In this document: positions 12,718-24,087 of the stretch, in pieces
Position numbering within the stretch: position 1 is the stretch's first letter
How the letters are laid out: every line of letters starts with the position of its first letter
NCBI GenBank assembly: GCA_003290165.1
Contig: QNQO01000817.1
Location: 1 to 64,000, forward strand
Source: Berberis thunbergii
Lineage: Eukaryota > Streptophyta > Magnoliopsida > Ranunculales > Berberidaceae
Direction: 5' to 3'
DNA: 64,000 bases
Translations under genes and position numbers: made by a program
The notes under the pieces: generated by a model
Seen by the model: only the letters and a program-made list of their open reading frames with translations
What the model was told of the DNA's origin: nothing
Databases searched by the model: none

Positions 12718-14016
12718 ATCAAGCTATCCAGAAACAAAGCGTCTTTTCATAGACGAAAGGATAATAGCTGCAAGATAGTTGAATAGGTTCTCTTATGGAA
12801 TGCAGTCAAAGCACAACCTAGGTAATTCTTAAAAACAGTACTCTAAAATGTGAGTTAGGGGGTGTCTGTCTTTTTTCAGCACCCAGTACTAAGCAATCAG
12901 TGATCAGCACCAAGTGCTAAGAATCTCCTTGATGCTTATTAATTGTTCTTATTTGAGATCTCTCTTGCTTTTTATGAGCCAAACAAAAGCTCAATTAGAA
13001 GTGTAAACAGTGTTCTGAGATTAACAGAGTGAATGTCCATCAAGTCAAATTAAATAACCTAGAGAACAAAAACAATCCACTCATACCCGACCAAAACACA
13101 CTATGCTATTTACAACTATGCTTTCTTTGGTTGATCATAACTACAAAAAAAAATAATAATAAAATAAAAAAATCTAAGATAGCAGGTCTGGGAGATTTAT
13201 CTGGAAATAGATTACATGGTTGTCGATCATTTGAAAAAATTATGGGATTATCAAACAAGGATTCAACCCCTGCAACTGATTCAAATTCAACACTAAAAAC
13301 TCCAAGAAATCAAATCAAAATCGAAAGTAAACAATTCGAACAACGGAACCAGAAAGTAAGAAACACTAACCTTAAAGAAGCAGATCAGATTCTTCTTTGG
13401 GTAAAACCGGCTAGTCTTTAAGAAAGAACGCTATCACCAAAGAAGAAAATAGAACCCTAACGAGGAGAGAAGGGTATATGGGCTTTTATGTTGAGGCCCA
13501 TAGGTTTGGATTTTTTGCCCAGCCCAGCCTGCTCTGGGGTTCAACACTGTTGGTCCAATGAAAAGCAATGCGTTGTTTGGATCCATATATAGGTACAAAA
13601 ATTGAGTCCAAGACTCAAGACAATGAACTGTTTTGTGTTTCGTAGGGTGGAACGACCAAAACACACTGTCTGGGAGAAACGGCGACTATACACCCCCAAT
13701 AAAATAACCCTAACATGGTAACTGAATCACCCAATTTACACCCCCAAAATGCCCAAATAAGAGCAGATTCAAGACCCAATTTCGCTCCAATATGAGAGGG
13801 TCACTCAGATTTTAAACTTCATCTCGATTGATGAAAAAAATGAAAACCCTAACTTGATCAAGCTAGAAAGGAAAAAAGGGGGAGTAGATCGGGGTGAAAG
13901 GAAGTAAATACCTTGAGGCCTCGAGGGTGGAGAGTGGCTGAGTTGTCGAGAGGCGGAGAGTGGTTGCCTGAGCTAAGACGCTGAGTCGGAGAGAGCAGAT
14001 GGTAGACTGTGGAGTA
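12718..14016. other. Upstream region of the IMP2-like gene
   Basis: A minus-strand splice donor (AAG followed by GTTAGT) at about 13371, next to a CT-rich stretch, could be a non-coding first exon of the IMP2-like gene, spliced to a site just before the ATG at 12717. This is an inference. Plus-strand frame 13029-13421 is not recognised and is AT/Asn/Lys-rich. No other feature is seen. Confidence 0.35.
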
Positions 14017-15000
14017 CATGGGCGGACCTACTAAGGGGCGAGGGGGGCAGCTGCCCCCGTCAACTTTTAAAATATTTTTAGTATATATTTTATTTTTAAA
14101 AAATTGATTATATAATGTAGAATACAATATTATAATTGTTTATGAAAATATTTGAATGTCTTTGTTGGTGTAGTGGTTGGAGGTTTAATACTTTTAGTAA
14201 AAGACCTGAGTTCGATACCCTTCGAGTGCATTTTTTATTTTATTTTCAATGTAATTTTATTAGTAATTGCAAACATTAAAAAATATTTAATTTAATAAAA
14301 AAATATTAACATTAAATAAATGAATTGTTTTTCACAAGTGATATTAAACTCCTAACAAAAAAATATTTAAAATTAATATCTAAAATAATAACGGTAGAAT
14401 TCAATGAAAATATATACCATTAGCCAACTCGTATAAAATTTGAGCCTCATATAAACTATTTTTTTTAAATTGTATTATGATAATATTAGATTCGAAAATT
14501 TCAAATTTTTTTTAGCTTCACCCAGAACTTATATATCCTAATTATTTTGTGTTTCTCAATTCTAGACAACCAGGCTTTATAACCACTTTTTTTGTTAGGT
14601 TTTAAGTTTTTTACATTTCTATCCCTTTTATAGATAATGTTTGTGATTGTATTTTAAAAAGAATGGGTAAAAGTGTAAAAATGCTCTAGCTTGGCAAAAA
14701 AATGGCTTTAAATTTTGGCTGCCTAGAAAAACTCTTTTGTGATATTAGTTATATATTCTAGTTATTATGCTTGTTTGCTCTTTGCTAAGGTTATCAATAG
14801 TGACCTTATTTTGGCTTAAAATTGACTACACTTGGATCCAATTTGATATATGCATTGTATTTTTTTATAGTTGAATTTTTTTTATTAGTTACTAGCTTCG
14901 GTAAAAAAAAATTTGGTTTTACCATTGATAACTACTATTATCAACTAATAAGTATTTTTCATTTTGCCCCTACTCGACTAAAATCCTGAGTCCGCCCCTG
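14017..15000. mobile_element. Non-autonomous hAT element (Tip100-like ends), 984 bp
   Basis: The left end begins CATGGGCGGACC and the right end is the complement of CAGGGGCGGACTCAGG, the terminal type seen in Tip100-like hAT transposons. A perfect 8-bp target duplication GTGGAGTA flanks it (14009-14016 and 15001-15008), the length expected for hAT. The interior is very AT-rich, has no transposase frame, and contains a tRNA-like promoter segment. Confidence 0.9.
14160..14225 (+). ncRNA. tRNA-like/SINE-like internal promoter segment
   Basis: TGGTGTAGTGGTTGG (14166-14180) resembles a pol III box A, and GAGTTCGATACC (14208-14219) a box B. They lie about 30 nt apart, as in tRNA genes and tRNA-derived SINEs. 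I cannot fold a complete cloverleaf by eye and there is no clear SINE tail, so it may be a SINE 5' piece carried in the hAT element or a decayed tRNA. Confidence 0.45.
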
Positions 15001-15699
15001 GTGGAGTAGAGAGAGGTGGAGACTGCTAGAGGTCGATGGAAGGGAAGGATGGTTTAAATTAGGGTTGGCAAGTGTATTTCAGTAAATTAGATACATAAAC
15101 AGATATATGCGAAATTCATATATTTAACAGACACAAGTTTGGATCTTCGAAATCCGTTTATGCATATTCAAATTCGCCCCATTTAAACGGACAGAGTGGA
15201 TATCCTTGAAAATCCCTCCACTGTCATTCCTAGTTATTATTATTATTATTTTTATTTTTTTAAGTCAGTCTGTTTTGCCTTGTAGCCCACATAAAACTCA
15301 GTGCACTGGACTGGAACACCTTCAGGCCCAAGCAGATGACAGTTTATTGACAAAATTAAGAAAAGTTCACATGAATCAAAGGAACGTGTGATTTGGTCCT
15401 TTGATTATCTTTCAAAGTTGGAAACTTGAAGCTTCATTAATATCAAGTAAATATGTACTTGAATGGTAACTGCTACGATAAAAATATGTAAAATTATTGC
15501 ATTACAAATTTTGGTAATCATTATTTCCTGAGATGATAAAACCAAGACAGTTATACTTGTGTAGTTTATAGTGATTACAAACAATAAAATAAGATGGCTT
15601 TCTGAAGGGATGAAATCTTTTCCTAATACTTGCAATCACTTTGGAGTGTTCAAACATCATTTTTCAGACAATGCCTAAGTTAATAATCTATTCTATGCC
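15001..15699. other. Intergenic DNA
   Basis: AT-rich with short open frames only. The stretch from 15060 (AGGGTTGGCAAG) resembles the start of other small plant repeats, but no partner end or target duplication was found. Confidence 0.4.
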
Positions 15700-17065
15700 A
15701 GATTACCTCAGAAAAGGATCAAGCTCAATATTGGCTGATCCTTCAAAACCTTATTCTTTTATTTCTGTACCAAAAATTACAGAAGCATTCAGCATATTGA
15801 AGATCTGTTGCTGCTACCCTTTCAGCTCCATTTGATAAAGCCAAAAGTATTCCTTTAGCGCTTGCAAAGATGAAATCTGTTGCGTCAAAATGGGAGCTTT
15901 TCAAAACATGTTTTGCAAGAGAATTACTACAAATCAGCAGGACTGGCCATTGGCCAAGTAAATTTTGTTTTATCTCTCTTTCTATATTGCTTGGTTTGCA
16001 CGTACTAGGAGCAGTGTTCTAAAAATCGGTCTAGGCGGCGCCTAGGCGCTAGAAGGTGGAAAACCGCCCAGATTAATGCCTGGGCGGCTGTCTGGACGGG
16101 TCTAGGCGGGTCTGGGCGGGGTCTAGGCGGGCTAGCCGGTCTGGGAGATTTTTTATTTTTTTATTTTTTATATTTTTATATTTTAATAAGGTTGATTGTG
16201 TTCTTATTTTATTTGTCTTTCCTATTTTTTAGAAATAAACTATTTAATTGTTTTTTTAGAAAATCTCGAGAATGGGCTTTGATGATGATAATGATGATAT
16301 GTCCAAATGTAGCGAAGGATGATTACTTAATGGAATTCTCAAAGGATCTGCCGGTACCAATTTTACTAATGTAGATTTTATCAAACATAACTGAGGTTAT
16401 TCATGTAATTTGAAGAAAAATAAAAGAGCACACAAATTCAAATTTATATAAAGTACCCATCATGACCAACTTCAGTCATTTGAGTTTTAATAAATTTTGT
16501 TCACAATTGTTAATTTTTCATGTTTTTAAATTTTGCATATATATATTGACATTAAATTGGATGTAATTGATAAGGTATTACGCTTAACTTTTGTAAATTA
16601 TTAAAGTTATAATACAAAACCTAAGACCGCCTAGGCACCCGCCTAGGCCCCTGGGCGCTAGGCACCTGCTCGCCGCCCGCCCAGCGCCTAGCGATTTTTA
16701 GAACACTGACTAGGAGCGTGTCATCATGTTGGCATTTTTGTACACTTTTGTTCTACATATTTTTCACCACCTTCTTGTTACTTTAATTTGGCATATTTTA
16801 CGGGTTGTATTTGTTACGTGTACAATGTTTCTACATGCAAGGTTACATACTACAGTACATGCAAATCTTTATCTTTCAGCCTTATTTTTCGGGCTGGTAC
16901 ATATGATGTTTAATTAATGGATTCTCTAAGCTGCCTATCATGATATGCCGACTTCCAATCTTTTATAAAACAATTGCTTCCATCCTGCATGGACATGGTC
17001 AATACCTAGTTGGGTCTTGCATGTCGTGTATCATGTGTTTCAACTCTTCCCCGGCTCTTGGGAGG
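15700..17065 (+). pseudogene. ABCG/PDR-type ABC transporter pseudogene fragment
   Basis: Conserved pieces of a full-size PDR transporter lie in order on the plus strand but in changing frames. SEKDQAQYW and ADPSKPYSFISVPKITEAF are at 15705-15800; PFDKAKS..LAL and SKWELFKTCFARELL at 15820-15935. After the hAT insertion come [36 protein letters not shown] and PAWTWSIPSWVLHV at about 16810-17040. In working transporters these join the first nucleotide-binding domain to the first membrane domain. At least four frameshifts or stops break it, and the rest of the gene is absent. The hAT MITE at 16012 lies in what was an intron or exon edge. Confidence 0.85.
16012..16708. mobile_element. hAT MITE with GGCG-rich terminal regions, 697 bp
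   Basis: The 17-bp ends CAGTGTTCTAAAAATCG are perfectly inverted and are followed by TAGGCG/GGGCGG-rich subterminal arrays on each side. The 8-bp target duplication ACTAGGAG is present at 16004-16011 and 16709-16716. The AT-rich centre has no credible transposase. Confidence 0.93.
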
Positions 17066-17913
17066 TATTTATTTTTACCAATTTTCCAAGCCATACATGT
17101 TAAGTGAAAAAAATTCATACGTTCAACTTTTTCCTACAAGCAACAAATCCCAATTATCACCTTCTCATCTATCATTTTCTCTCACATTGACATGCACAAC
17201 ACCCACAGACTAGAGAGAGCAACGTCAACTTATAAAGTAAGTTTTTATTAATATAAAGGGTGTGTTGAATAAAGTATGATTATGAATGCATGTAAATATG
17301 TAACAATGGTTCTTGGTTGAGTTTAAGTGTCTAGCTTAACTTTGAAATCTTATTCAATTCTTTGAGTCTGATCACTTTCCTACACATTTCTATGTTACGT
17401 GATGAGTAGATTGTAGACCAGATAAGTTAACATCAGTGGCACAATTACCTATTTCACTACCTACTTATATAGTTATATGAGCTCAAAGGAAATTTCATCG
17501 TGTTATAGAAATTTCAAAGACAACGATATTGATATGTTGATGTTTTAAAAGAGCATTGTTATCTCTAGAACATCCAAGAGTTGATTTGGGATCCATTTTA
17601 AATTGATGCTACTCAACACTTTCAATATACTAATATTGCATATGGCACAAATTATGGACCGAAAAGTATTTGCTAATTTTTTTTATTCAAAAGATAATAA
17701 ATGTTATGAAGTGGAAAATTCAAGTTCAAACAATTAGTTAGTCATTATTGCTAGTTGTTTAATCAACAAATCTACAAAACAAATAAAAAAAATTAGTCAG
17801 AATTACTGACATCTAATATTAGCATCTCTGACAGTTTGATTAGTTGTAATTCGAGATATAATGCAAGCTGATTACGTGAATTCATAGTTGAGTATGATGA
17901 TCCCGCCTTACAT
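17066..17913. other. Intergenic DNA left of the tandem array
   Basis: AT-rich, no recognised gene or element. The array-like sequence begins abruptly near 17914; sequence just before it is not found in later units. Confidence 0.45.
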
Positions 17914-18860
17914 TGCGTGTGAATTGTCTGACAAAAGATCCCATTGGAGTTTGCTAATTTGATTATGGCTAGGGGATCATAGCTATGCAAAAGGACTTAC
18001 TTCACAAGGTATATTTTTTAGTTATTTTTAAATTTGTGTTTTTCCCCTTTGTTGTTTCATTAATGATTTAATTGCTTAAATTTGCATCGAAGAAGATATC
18101 GATAGGTTTGACGAAGAATTATAACTAAAATTAGGATCACTTCATCAGGACCAATATGATAGTTTAGTTCAATGGAAATTTTTCATTTTCAATTTTGGGT
18201 TTTGAAGTTTTGGTTCAATTGGGGAATACCGCACTCCTGTAAAGATATTTAGACTAATAATAATAACTGAATTTTAGTCAAATTCTTTAAAAAAGTATTA
18301 TTTGTTGTTATTAATTTAAAAAAATTACTGAACATCATTGTTCACTTTGCCCCCCAGTTGAAAATCATGGTTCCGCCACTGCATGTAGGGCCAAGTCCCC
18401 CCTCCCCCAATATAGATATTTTCTTCTTTACAAACCCTTTTCATCAAACTTCGAAATCTCAGCAGACCCCTCAACAATTCAACAGTTAAAATCCCTCAAA
18501 TCTCTCCAATAATCTGTCATAATTCATAACTAATCACTTTTCCGGGAAATGAGCTTCAGAAGTACAGTGAGATTCATTGTGTTCGTCTTCACAAGATGAG
18601 AAATCTTCTCTACTATTCCCTCATCGCTCAGACATAGAAATCTCGTGTTCTCGGTAAACCCCCAAATTTCACTTTTTTGGCATCAGCGATCGGAGTATTG
18701 TTGGCGGTCATTCGATTCCTCTTCTGCTTTGTGTCCAACATCCCAACGGGCTTCACATTGAATGTAGTTCGAACTTTTTTAGTTATTTTTAAATTTGTAT
18801 TTTTCCACTTTGTTGTTTCATTAATGATTTAATTGCTTAAATTTGCGTTGCGGAAGATAT

Positions 18861-19202
18861 AAACCGAACTGTCGGTTCGGTTTTTCACCTAAACCGTGAA
18901 CCGAACCAACTTAGGTTGGTTTTAAAATTTTCTACCGAAACCGACCGGATTCTAATTTATGCAAACCGTAACTGAACCGAACCAACTAAAATTGAACCAA
19001 AATCGAAAACAATTCGAACTGAACCAAATATTTTAAACATATTATATTATTTATATATAAATATATATTATTTATTATATATATTTGGTCGGTTAAAATA
19101 GCATAAAAACCAAACCGACCACTTCGGTTTTGAATTTTTTAAAACCGATCCGAACCGAACCAATTGGTTCGGTCGGTTTAATCAATTTTTTGTTTAGCTC
19201 TA
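18861..19202. mobile_element. hAT-like MITE, array copy 1 (left end truncated)
   Basis: The left end has lost the TAGGGCTG start and joins directly at GAAGATAT, but the right flank keeps the presumed original target copy ATCGGTAG. The body is dominated by CCGAACC/GGTTCGG inverted motifs with a TATATA-rich centre. Confidence 0.8.
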
Positions 19203-20402
19203 ATCGGTAGGTTTCACGAAGAATTATAACTTAAATTAGGATCACTTCATCAGGACCAATATGATAGTTTAGTTCAATGAAATTTTTTCGTTTTCAATTT
19301 TGGGTTTTGAAGTTTTGGTTCAATTAGGGAGTACCGCACTCCTGTAAAGACATTTAGACTAATAATAATAACTAAATTTTAGTCAAATTCTTAAAAGAAA
19401 AATTTTTGTTTTTAATTTAATTTTTTTTTTTTTACTAAACATCATTGTTCACTGCGTGTGAATTGCCTGACAAAAGATCCCATTGTAGTTTGCTAATTTG
19501 ATTATGGCTAGGGGATCATAGCTATGCAAAAGGACTTACTTCACAAGGTATATTTTTTAGTTATTTTTAAATTTGTGTTTTTCCCCTTGGTTGTTTCATT
19601 AATGATTTAATTGGTTAAATTTGCATCGAGGATGATATCGATACGTTTGACGAAGAATTATAACTAAAATTAGGATCACTTCATTAGGACCAATATGATA
19701 GTTTAGTTCAATGAAAATTTTTCATTTTCAATTTTGGGTTTTGAAGTTTTGGTTCAATTGGGGAATACCGCACTCCTCTAAAGATATTTAGACTAATAAT
19801 AATAACTGAAGTTTATTCAAATTCTTTAAAAAAAATATTATTTGTTGTTATTAATTTAAAAAAATTACTGAACATCATTGTTCACTTTGCCCCCCTGTTG
19901 AAAATCATGGCTCCGCCACTGCATGTAGGGCCAAGTCCCCCCCTCCCCCAATATATATATTTTCTTCTTTACAAAACCCTTTTCATCAAACTCCCAAATC
20001 TCAGCAAAAACAATTCAACAGTTAAAATCCCTCAAATCTCTCCAATAATCTGTCATAATTCATAACTTATCACTTCTCCGGGAAAGGAGCTTCAGAAGTA
20101 CAGTGAGATTCATTGTGTTCGTCTTCACATGATGAGAAATCTTCTCTACTATTCCCTAATCGCTCAAACATAGAAATCTCGTGTTATCGGTGACCCCCAA
20201 ATTTCACTCTTCTGGCGTCAGCGATCGGAGTATTGTTGGCGGTCATTCGATTCCTCTTCTGCTTTGTGTCCAACATCCCAACGGGCTTCGCATTGAATGC
20301 AGTTCCAACTTTTTTTAGTTATTTTTAAATTTGTATTTTTCCCCTTTGTTGTTTCATTAATGATTTAATTGCTTAAATTTGCGTTGAGGAAGATATCGGT
20401 AG

Positions 20403-20743
20403 TAGGGCTGAAAACCGAACTGTCGGTTCGGTTTTTCACCTAAACCGTGAACCGAACCAACTAAGGTTGGTTTTAAAATTTTCAAATCGAAACCGAACCG
20501 ATTCTATTTTATGCAAACCGTAACTGAACCGAACCAACTAAAATCGAACCAAAACCGAAATCAAATCGAACCGAACCAAATATTTTAAACATATTATATT
20601 ATTTATATATAAAATATATATTATTTATTATATATATTTGGTCGGTTAAAGTCACACCGACCACTTCACTTTAAAAAATTTTAAAACCGATCCGAACCGA
20701 ACCAATCGGTTCGGTTGGTTTAATCAATTTTTTGTTCAGCTTT
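20403..20743. mobile_element. hAT-like MITE, array copy 2 (reference copy)
   Basis: Ends are TAGGGCTGAAAACCGAAC and the complement of TAAAGCTGAACAAAA, i.e. short imperfect inverted repeats. Flanks are ATCGGTAG (20395-20402) and ATCAGTAG (20744-20751), an 8-bp duplication with one change. The related block elsewhere in the same unit (GGATATCGATAGGTTTGACGA) has the same site without the insertion, which independently defines the ends. Confidence 0.88.
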
Positions 20744-21200
20744 AATCAGTAGGTTTCACGAAGCATTATAACTTAAATTAGGATCACTTCATCAGACCAA
20801 TATGATAGTTTAGTTCAATGAAATATTTTCGTTTTCAATTTTGGGTTTTGAAGTTTTGGTTCAATTAGGGAGTACCGCACTCCTATAAAGACACTTTGAC
20901 TAATAATAATAGCTAAATTTTTGTCAAATTCTTTAAAGAAAAATTGTTGTTTTTAATTAATTTTTTTTTTTTACTAAACATCATTGTTCACTATGTGTGA
21001 ATTGCATGACAAAAAATCCCATTCGAGTTTGCTAATTTGATTATGGCTAGGGGATCATAGCTATGCAAAAGGAACTTCACAAGGTATATTTTTTAGTTAT
21101 TTTTAAATTTGTTTTTTCCCCTTTGTTGTTTCATTAATGATTTAATTGGTTAAATTTGCATCGAGGAGGATATCGAAAGGTTTGACGAAGAATTATAACT

Positions 21201-21216
21201 AAAATTAGGATCACTT
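21201..21216. repeat. Left target-site duplication of the LINE
   Basis: AAAATTAGGATCACTT is repeated at 37919-37934. It is array sequence, so it also occurs in other units, but here the two copies abut the two ends of the LINE exactly. Confidence 0.9.
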
Positions 21217-21233
21217 TTTTTTTTTTTTTTTTT

Positions 21234-21984
21234 AAATTAACCTCCAGTGGGGAGGGGCAACTATGAGATGCCAGACCTTTATTAAATATCCATAAAAAAT
21301 TCAAATCATTGCGGGGGTACATTACGACATTACCCGCGTTAATTCTAAAAACAAGTTTTATAACAAAATTTTAAAGCAAAATTCCTGGGAAGAAATAAAC
21401 AAAGGAAAAATGAGGACCAGCCAGGAATAGAATAGAAACCCGAGCACACCCAAGACTGCCGAAACAAATAGCATACACCCACAGCACTGCATCCACGCAA
21501 AAACGCTGAAAATCTAACGCCGCATCCATGCAGCAGCGGCATCAGCAGCAGCGACATCAGAGCAGCAGCAGCAGCCGCAACAGCAGCAGTGGCATCAGCG
21601 GACAGCAGCAGCAGCAACCGCATCAGCACGATTGAACAACCGCTTCAGCCCGAAATACAGCAGCGAGCAATAAAAGCCCCTGTCCTCCAGCTCGCACCAT
21701 CGCATAATCTGAGGCCTCGCAGCGACAGAACCTCGCAGCATCGCAACCCGCAGAGGGACTGCAACTCCCCTGTTCCATTACCTCGCAGCATCCCCTGCTC
21801 CAGCACAGCCCAAACAGAGCAGGCAGCAGATCCGCAGCAAAAAAATTCCACCCCAACCGCGTGCACCCAGCGTCACAGCGCTCGCCTCTTTGTTGTTCAT
21901 CTCCGTGGTGGCAAACAAATTGAACCAAAGAAAAAAAAAACTGAAGTAAAGAGACAATCTGAGAATCTATCACTAAAACTTTCT
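21234..21984 (-). other. LINE 3' UTR with a GCT/CAG-rich microsatellite
   Basis: Between the ORF2 stop and the poly-A tail lies a long 3' UTR. At about 21525-21620 the plus strand is an imperfect CAG/CGG repeat (AGCAGCAGCAGC). Open frames on both strands here (Gln/Ser/Ala-rich) follow from this composition and are not genes. Confidence 0.7.
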
Positions 21985-22759
21985 CTAATCATCCCCGTGG
22001 CGAAGATACGCCGTTTGTAATCTATCAAGCCCCAACAAGCCAGTTATTCGCCTGGGAAAATCACTCCCATAGAAAGCGCCTGTCCCAAGATCATGAAAAG
22101 CTCTAGCGGCTAGTGCACCTGCCACTGCATTTGCCTCCCTATAGATATGTTGACAGTGTAACGTTATCGTCATTGTCAACAACTTGATTTCTTTCAAAAT
22201 ATTCTCCAAATGCCACGGGGTTTTTAAACTATCTTTAAACCAGCCACAAACCAATTCAGAATCTGTTTGAATAACCACCTTTTTGAAACCCCAATCGAGG
22301 CATAGGCGAATGCCCTCTAAAAGAGCCAAAAATTCCGCCTTGTTGATAGATCCCACTCCGAAAAACATATATTTTCCCACAACCCCAAAGCCTTGAGAGT
22401 CACGAATAACCACACCACCCGCTGCCATATCCTTTCGAGAGGAACCAACAACATTAAGGGTCACAAAATCATCAGGGGGAGGTTGCCAGTAAACAAGTCG
22501 AACAGACTTTCTTCTAACAGGGATCACATCCAACCCCAAAGTCTGTAAAAGAGCCTTATTACTGCTGCCTTGCTTGGGAATAATGAAATTATTTGCTATT
22601 TGCAACTGTCGCCGAATGTACAAGATCACAAAGGCCGAATTGGGTGGGACATTTTCAAAAAAGCATTTGCATCTTTGTTTCCATATTTCCCAAAGAATGA
22701 ACATAGGAGTAAGAAAGAATAACACACTTGTTTGTGTAGTGCGTTTAGCTTTCTTAAAC
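21985..22759 (-). pseudogene. LINE ORF2, 3' part: RNase H domain
   Basis: The frame from 22725 down to 21985 encodes a plant-LINE RNase H domain with AAGGVVIRDSQG, AEFLALLEGIRL, IQTDSELVCGW and HIYREANAVAGALA. The first catalytic aspartate is expected in LNVDGS, but here the box reads LNVVGS, so that residue is missing. This piece continues the ORF2 section on the far side of the CACTA insertion at 22763. Confidence 0.9.
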
Positions 22760-22762
22760 CAT

Positions 22763-23050
22763 CACTACTACAAATATTAGCTTAGGTAACGCCACTTAGA
22801 TAGCGCTTTTTTAAAGAGCTATCCAAGTGGGCGCTAGGATAGCGCTTATTTGTCTTTAAAAAAATAATCAAAAAAAACGCTACAATAGCGCTTTTAAATT
22901 TTTTTTTCAGTTAAGCGCTATCTTAATTATGTCTTAGATAGCGCTTTAAAAAAACGCTATGCGAAAAAACGTTACCAAAACTACCATAGCGCTTTTAAAG
23001 TGCTTGCATAGCGCTTTAAAAGCGCTATGCTACTTTCCTCTTCTATAGCG
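22763..23050. repeat. Left subterminal repeat array of the Pack-CACTA
   Basis: Many direct and inverted copies of TAGCGCTT/AAGCGCTA at about 15-30 bp spacing. In the CACTA superfamily such motifs bind the TNPA-type accessory protein; that role here is inferred from family knowledge. Confidence 0.85.
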
Positions 23051-23149
23051 CTTCAAATATCAAATTAAATCTCGTTTTTTAAGATCTTGATATGATCGGA
23101 GGGTTAATATCAAAAGCCCTAATAAAAACCTAAATCTCGACCATTGGTT

Positions 23150-23350
23150 TTGCTTTTGCCATTGTTTCAAACACAGAGAGAAGAAGGACGGAACAGAGGC
23201 GAGGAGGCGAGGAACCAGATCGAGGAGGTGAGGAACCGAGGAAGGACGCGAGGAAGGAGGCGACTCAGGCGAGGAACCGAGGAAGGAGGCGACTCAGGCG
23301 AGGAACCAGAGGAGGCGAGGAACCGAGGAGTCGCAGGGAAAGGACCAGGT
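23150..23350 (+). promoter_or_regulatory. GC-rich leader of the CACTA gene
   Basis: This is a GC-rich island in AT-rich surroundings, built of imperfect GAGGCGAGGAACCGAGGAAG repeats and ending in a possible splice donor (ACCAG followed by GTTCGT). Position and composition suggest the 5' UTR exon of the transposon gene whose ATG is at 23709. A coding frame spans it but is repeat-driven. Confidence 0.4.
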
Positions 23351-23385
23351 TCGTCTCTCTCGCTCGACTCTCACTCAGTCACTGT

Positions 23386-23452
23386 TGGTGTTTTGTGCTT
23401 TGTGTTTTGTGTTTTGTGTTTTGTGTTTTGTGTTTTGTGTTTTGTATTTTGT
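23386..23452. repeat. TTTTGTG-type microsatellite
   Basis: About nine tandem copies of a 7-bp unit TTTTGTG follow the leader. Frames on both strands here are repeat-derived. Confidence 0.9.
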
Positions 23453-23708
23453 TGGAAAAAAAAATCTCAATGACTGCGAAATTGTTACGAAATTGTTTGG
23501 ATTCGATCTTTGTCTTCTCTTTGTGTATGATAGATTGGACAAATATAAATATTTCATGCTTAGCTTCCACTAATTAAAGTGACTGTTCATAGAATTGTGT
23601 GCTAGTAAGAATCTTGCTAAGTCCCATGAGTGGAAAGAACAAGTAAAAAATGTGGATTCGTGGCAATGGAGATTGATGTATTAATGTTTTTTTGTAGTAT
23701 TGTTTTTA

Positions 23709-24087
23709 ATGGATCGAGAATGGGTAAATGCGGATCGATTATCTGAAGAGTACAAGAAAGGGGTGGAAGAGTTTTGTGCTTATGCAACTAAGAATGCTAA
23801 AAATCCAATGTTCATTAAATGTCCGTGTCGAAAATGTTTAAATGTAAAAGAGGTTAGTGGTCAAATAAAGTTGCACGAGCATTTATTGTGTCATGGTATT
23901 GACAAAACATATAAGGTTTGGACATATCATGGTGAGAGCAAAGATAAACGTAGCTCAATTGGCAAACGTAAACATAGTTTATCAAGTCAATTGGGCTCCC
24001 AGTTTGAGTTTATAAATAAAATGAACACAAGTGATATGGGAGATGGTAATGAAAAATCTAGTCCTGTGAAGAATTCCCCAAGTCAAG
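23709..24087 (+). CDS. Transposase-associated domain (CACTA N-terminal exon)
   Basis: The start MDREWVNADRLSEEYKKGV and the following FIKCPCRKCLN, EHLLCHGID and YKVWTYHGE match the transposase-associated domain found at the N-terminus of plant CACTA (TNP2-type) proteins: a short zinc-coordinating module. I chose the ATG at 23709 because the family starts at MDR/MDxxW; an upstream in-frame ATG at 23700 adds three residues. A donor (CAAG followed by GTACC) ends the exon after 24087 in phase 1. The last exon of the same gene (30912) accepts in the matching phase, so removing everything between would keep the frame. Confidence 0.85.

Larger units (their letters stand above)
17914..21216. repeat. 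Left part of a tandem array of about 1.54-kb units
   Basis: The landmark GTGTGAATTGNCTGACAAAA recurs at about 17917, 19456 and 20996, a period near 1.54 kb. Each unit contains, in order: this landmark block; a roughly 200-bp block beginning AAAATTAGGATCACTTCATC; a hAT-like terminus (complement of CAGTGGCGGAGCC); a gene-like stretch with GGCGGTCATTCGATTCC; a MITE of about 340 bp; and a second copy of the 200-bp block. The third unit is interrupted by the LINE at 21217. Unit-to-unit identity is high by eye, with scattered substitutions and small indels. Confidence 0.92.

Noticed and set aside
13858..14127. Minus-strand frame crossing the left end of the hAT element
   Set aside because: It runs from host DNA into the transposon end; a chance frame.
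21345..22020. Gln/Ser- and Ala/Leu-rich frames opposite the LINE 3' UTR
   Set aside because: Produced by the CAG/GCT-rich repeat; no start context or domain.
23144..23577. Arg/Glu-rich and Cys/Val/Phe-rich frames near the CACTA gene start
   Set aside because: They translate the GAGGCGAGGAACC repeats and the TTTTGTG microsatellite.
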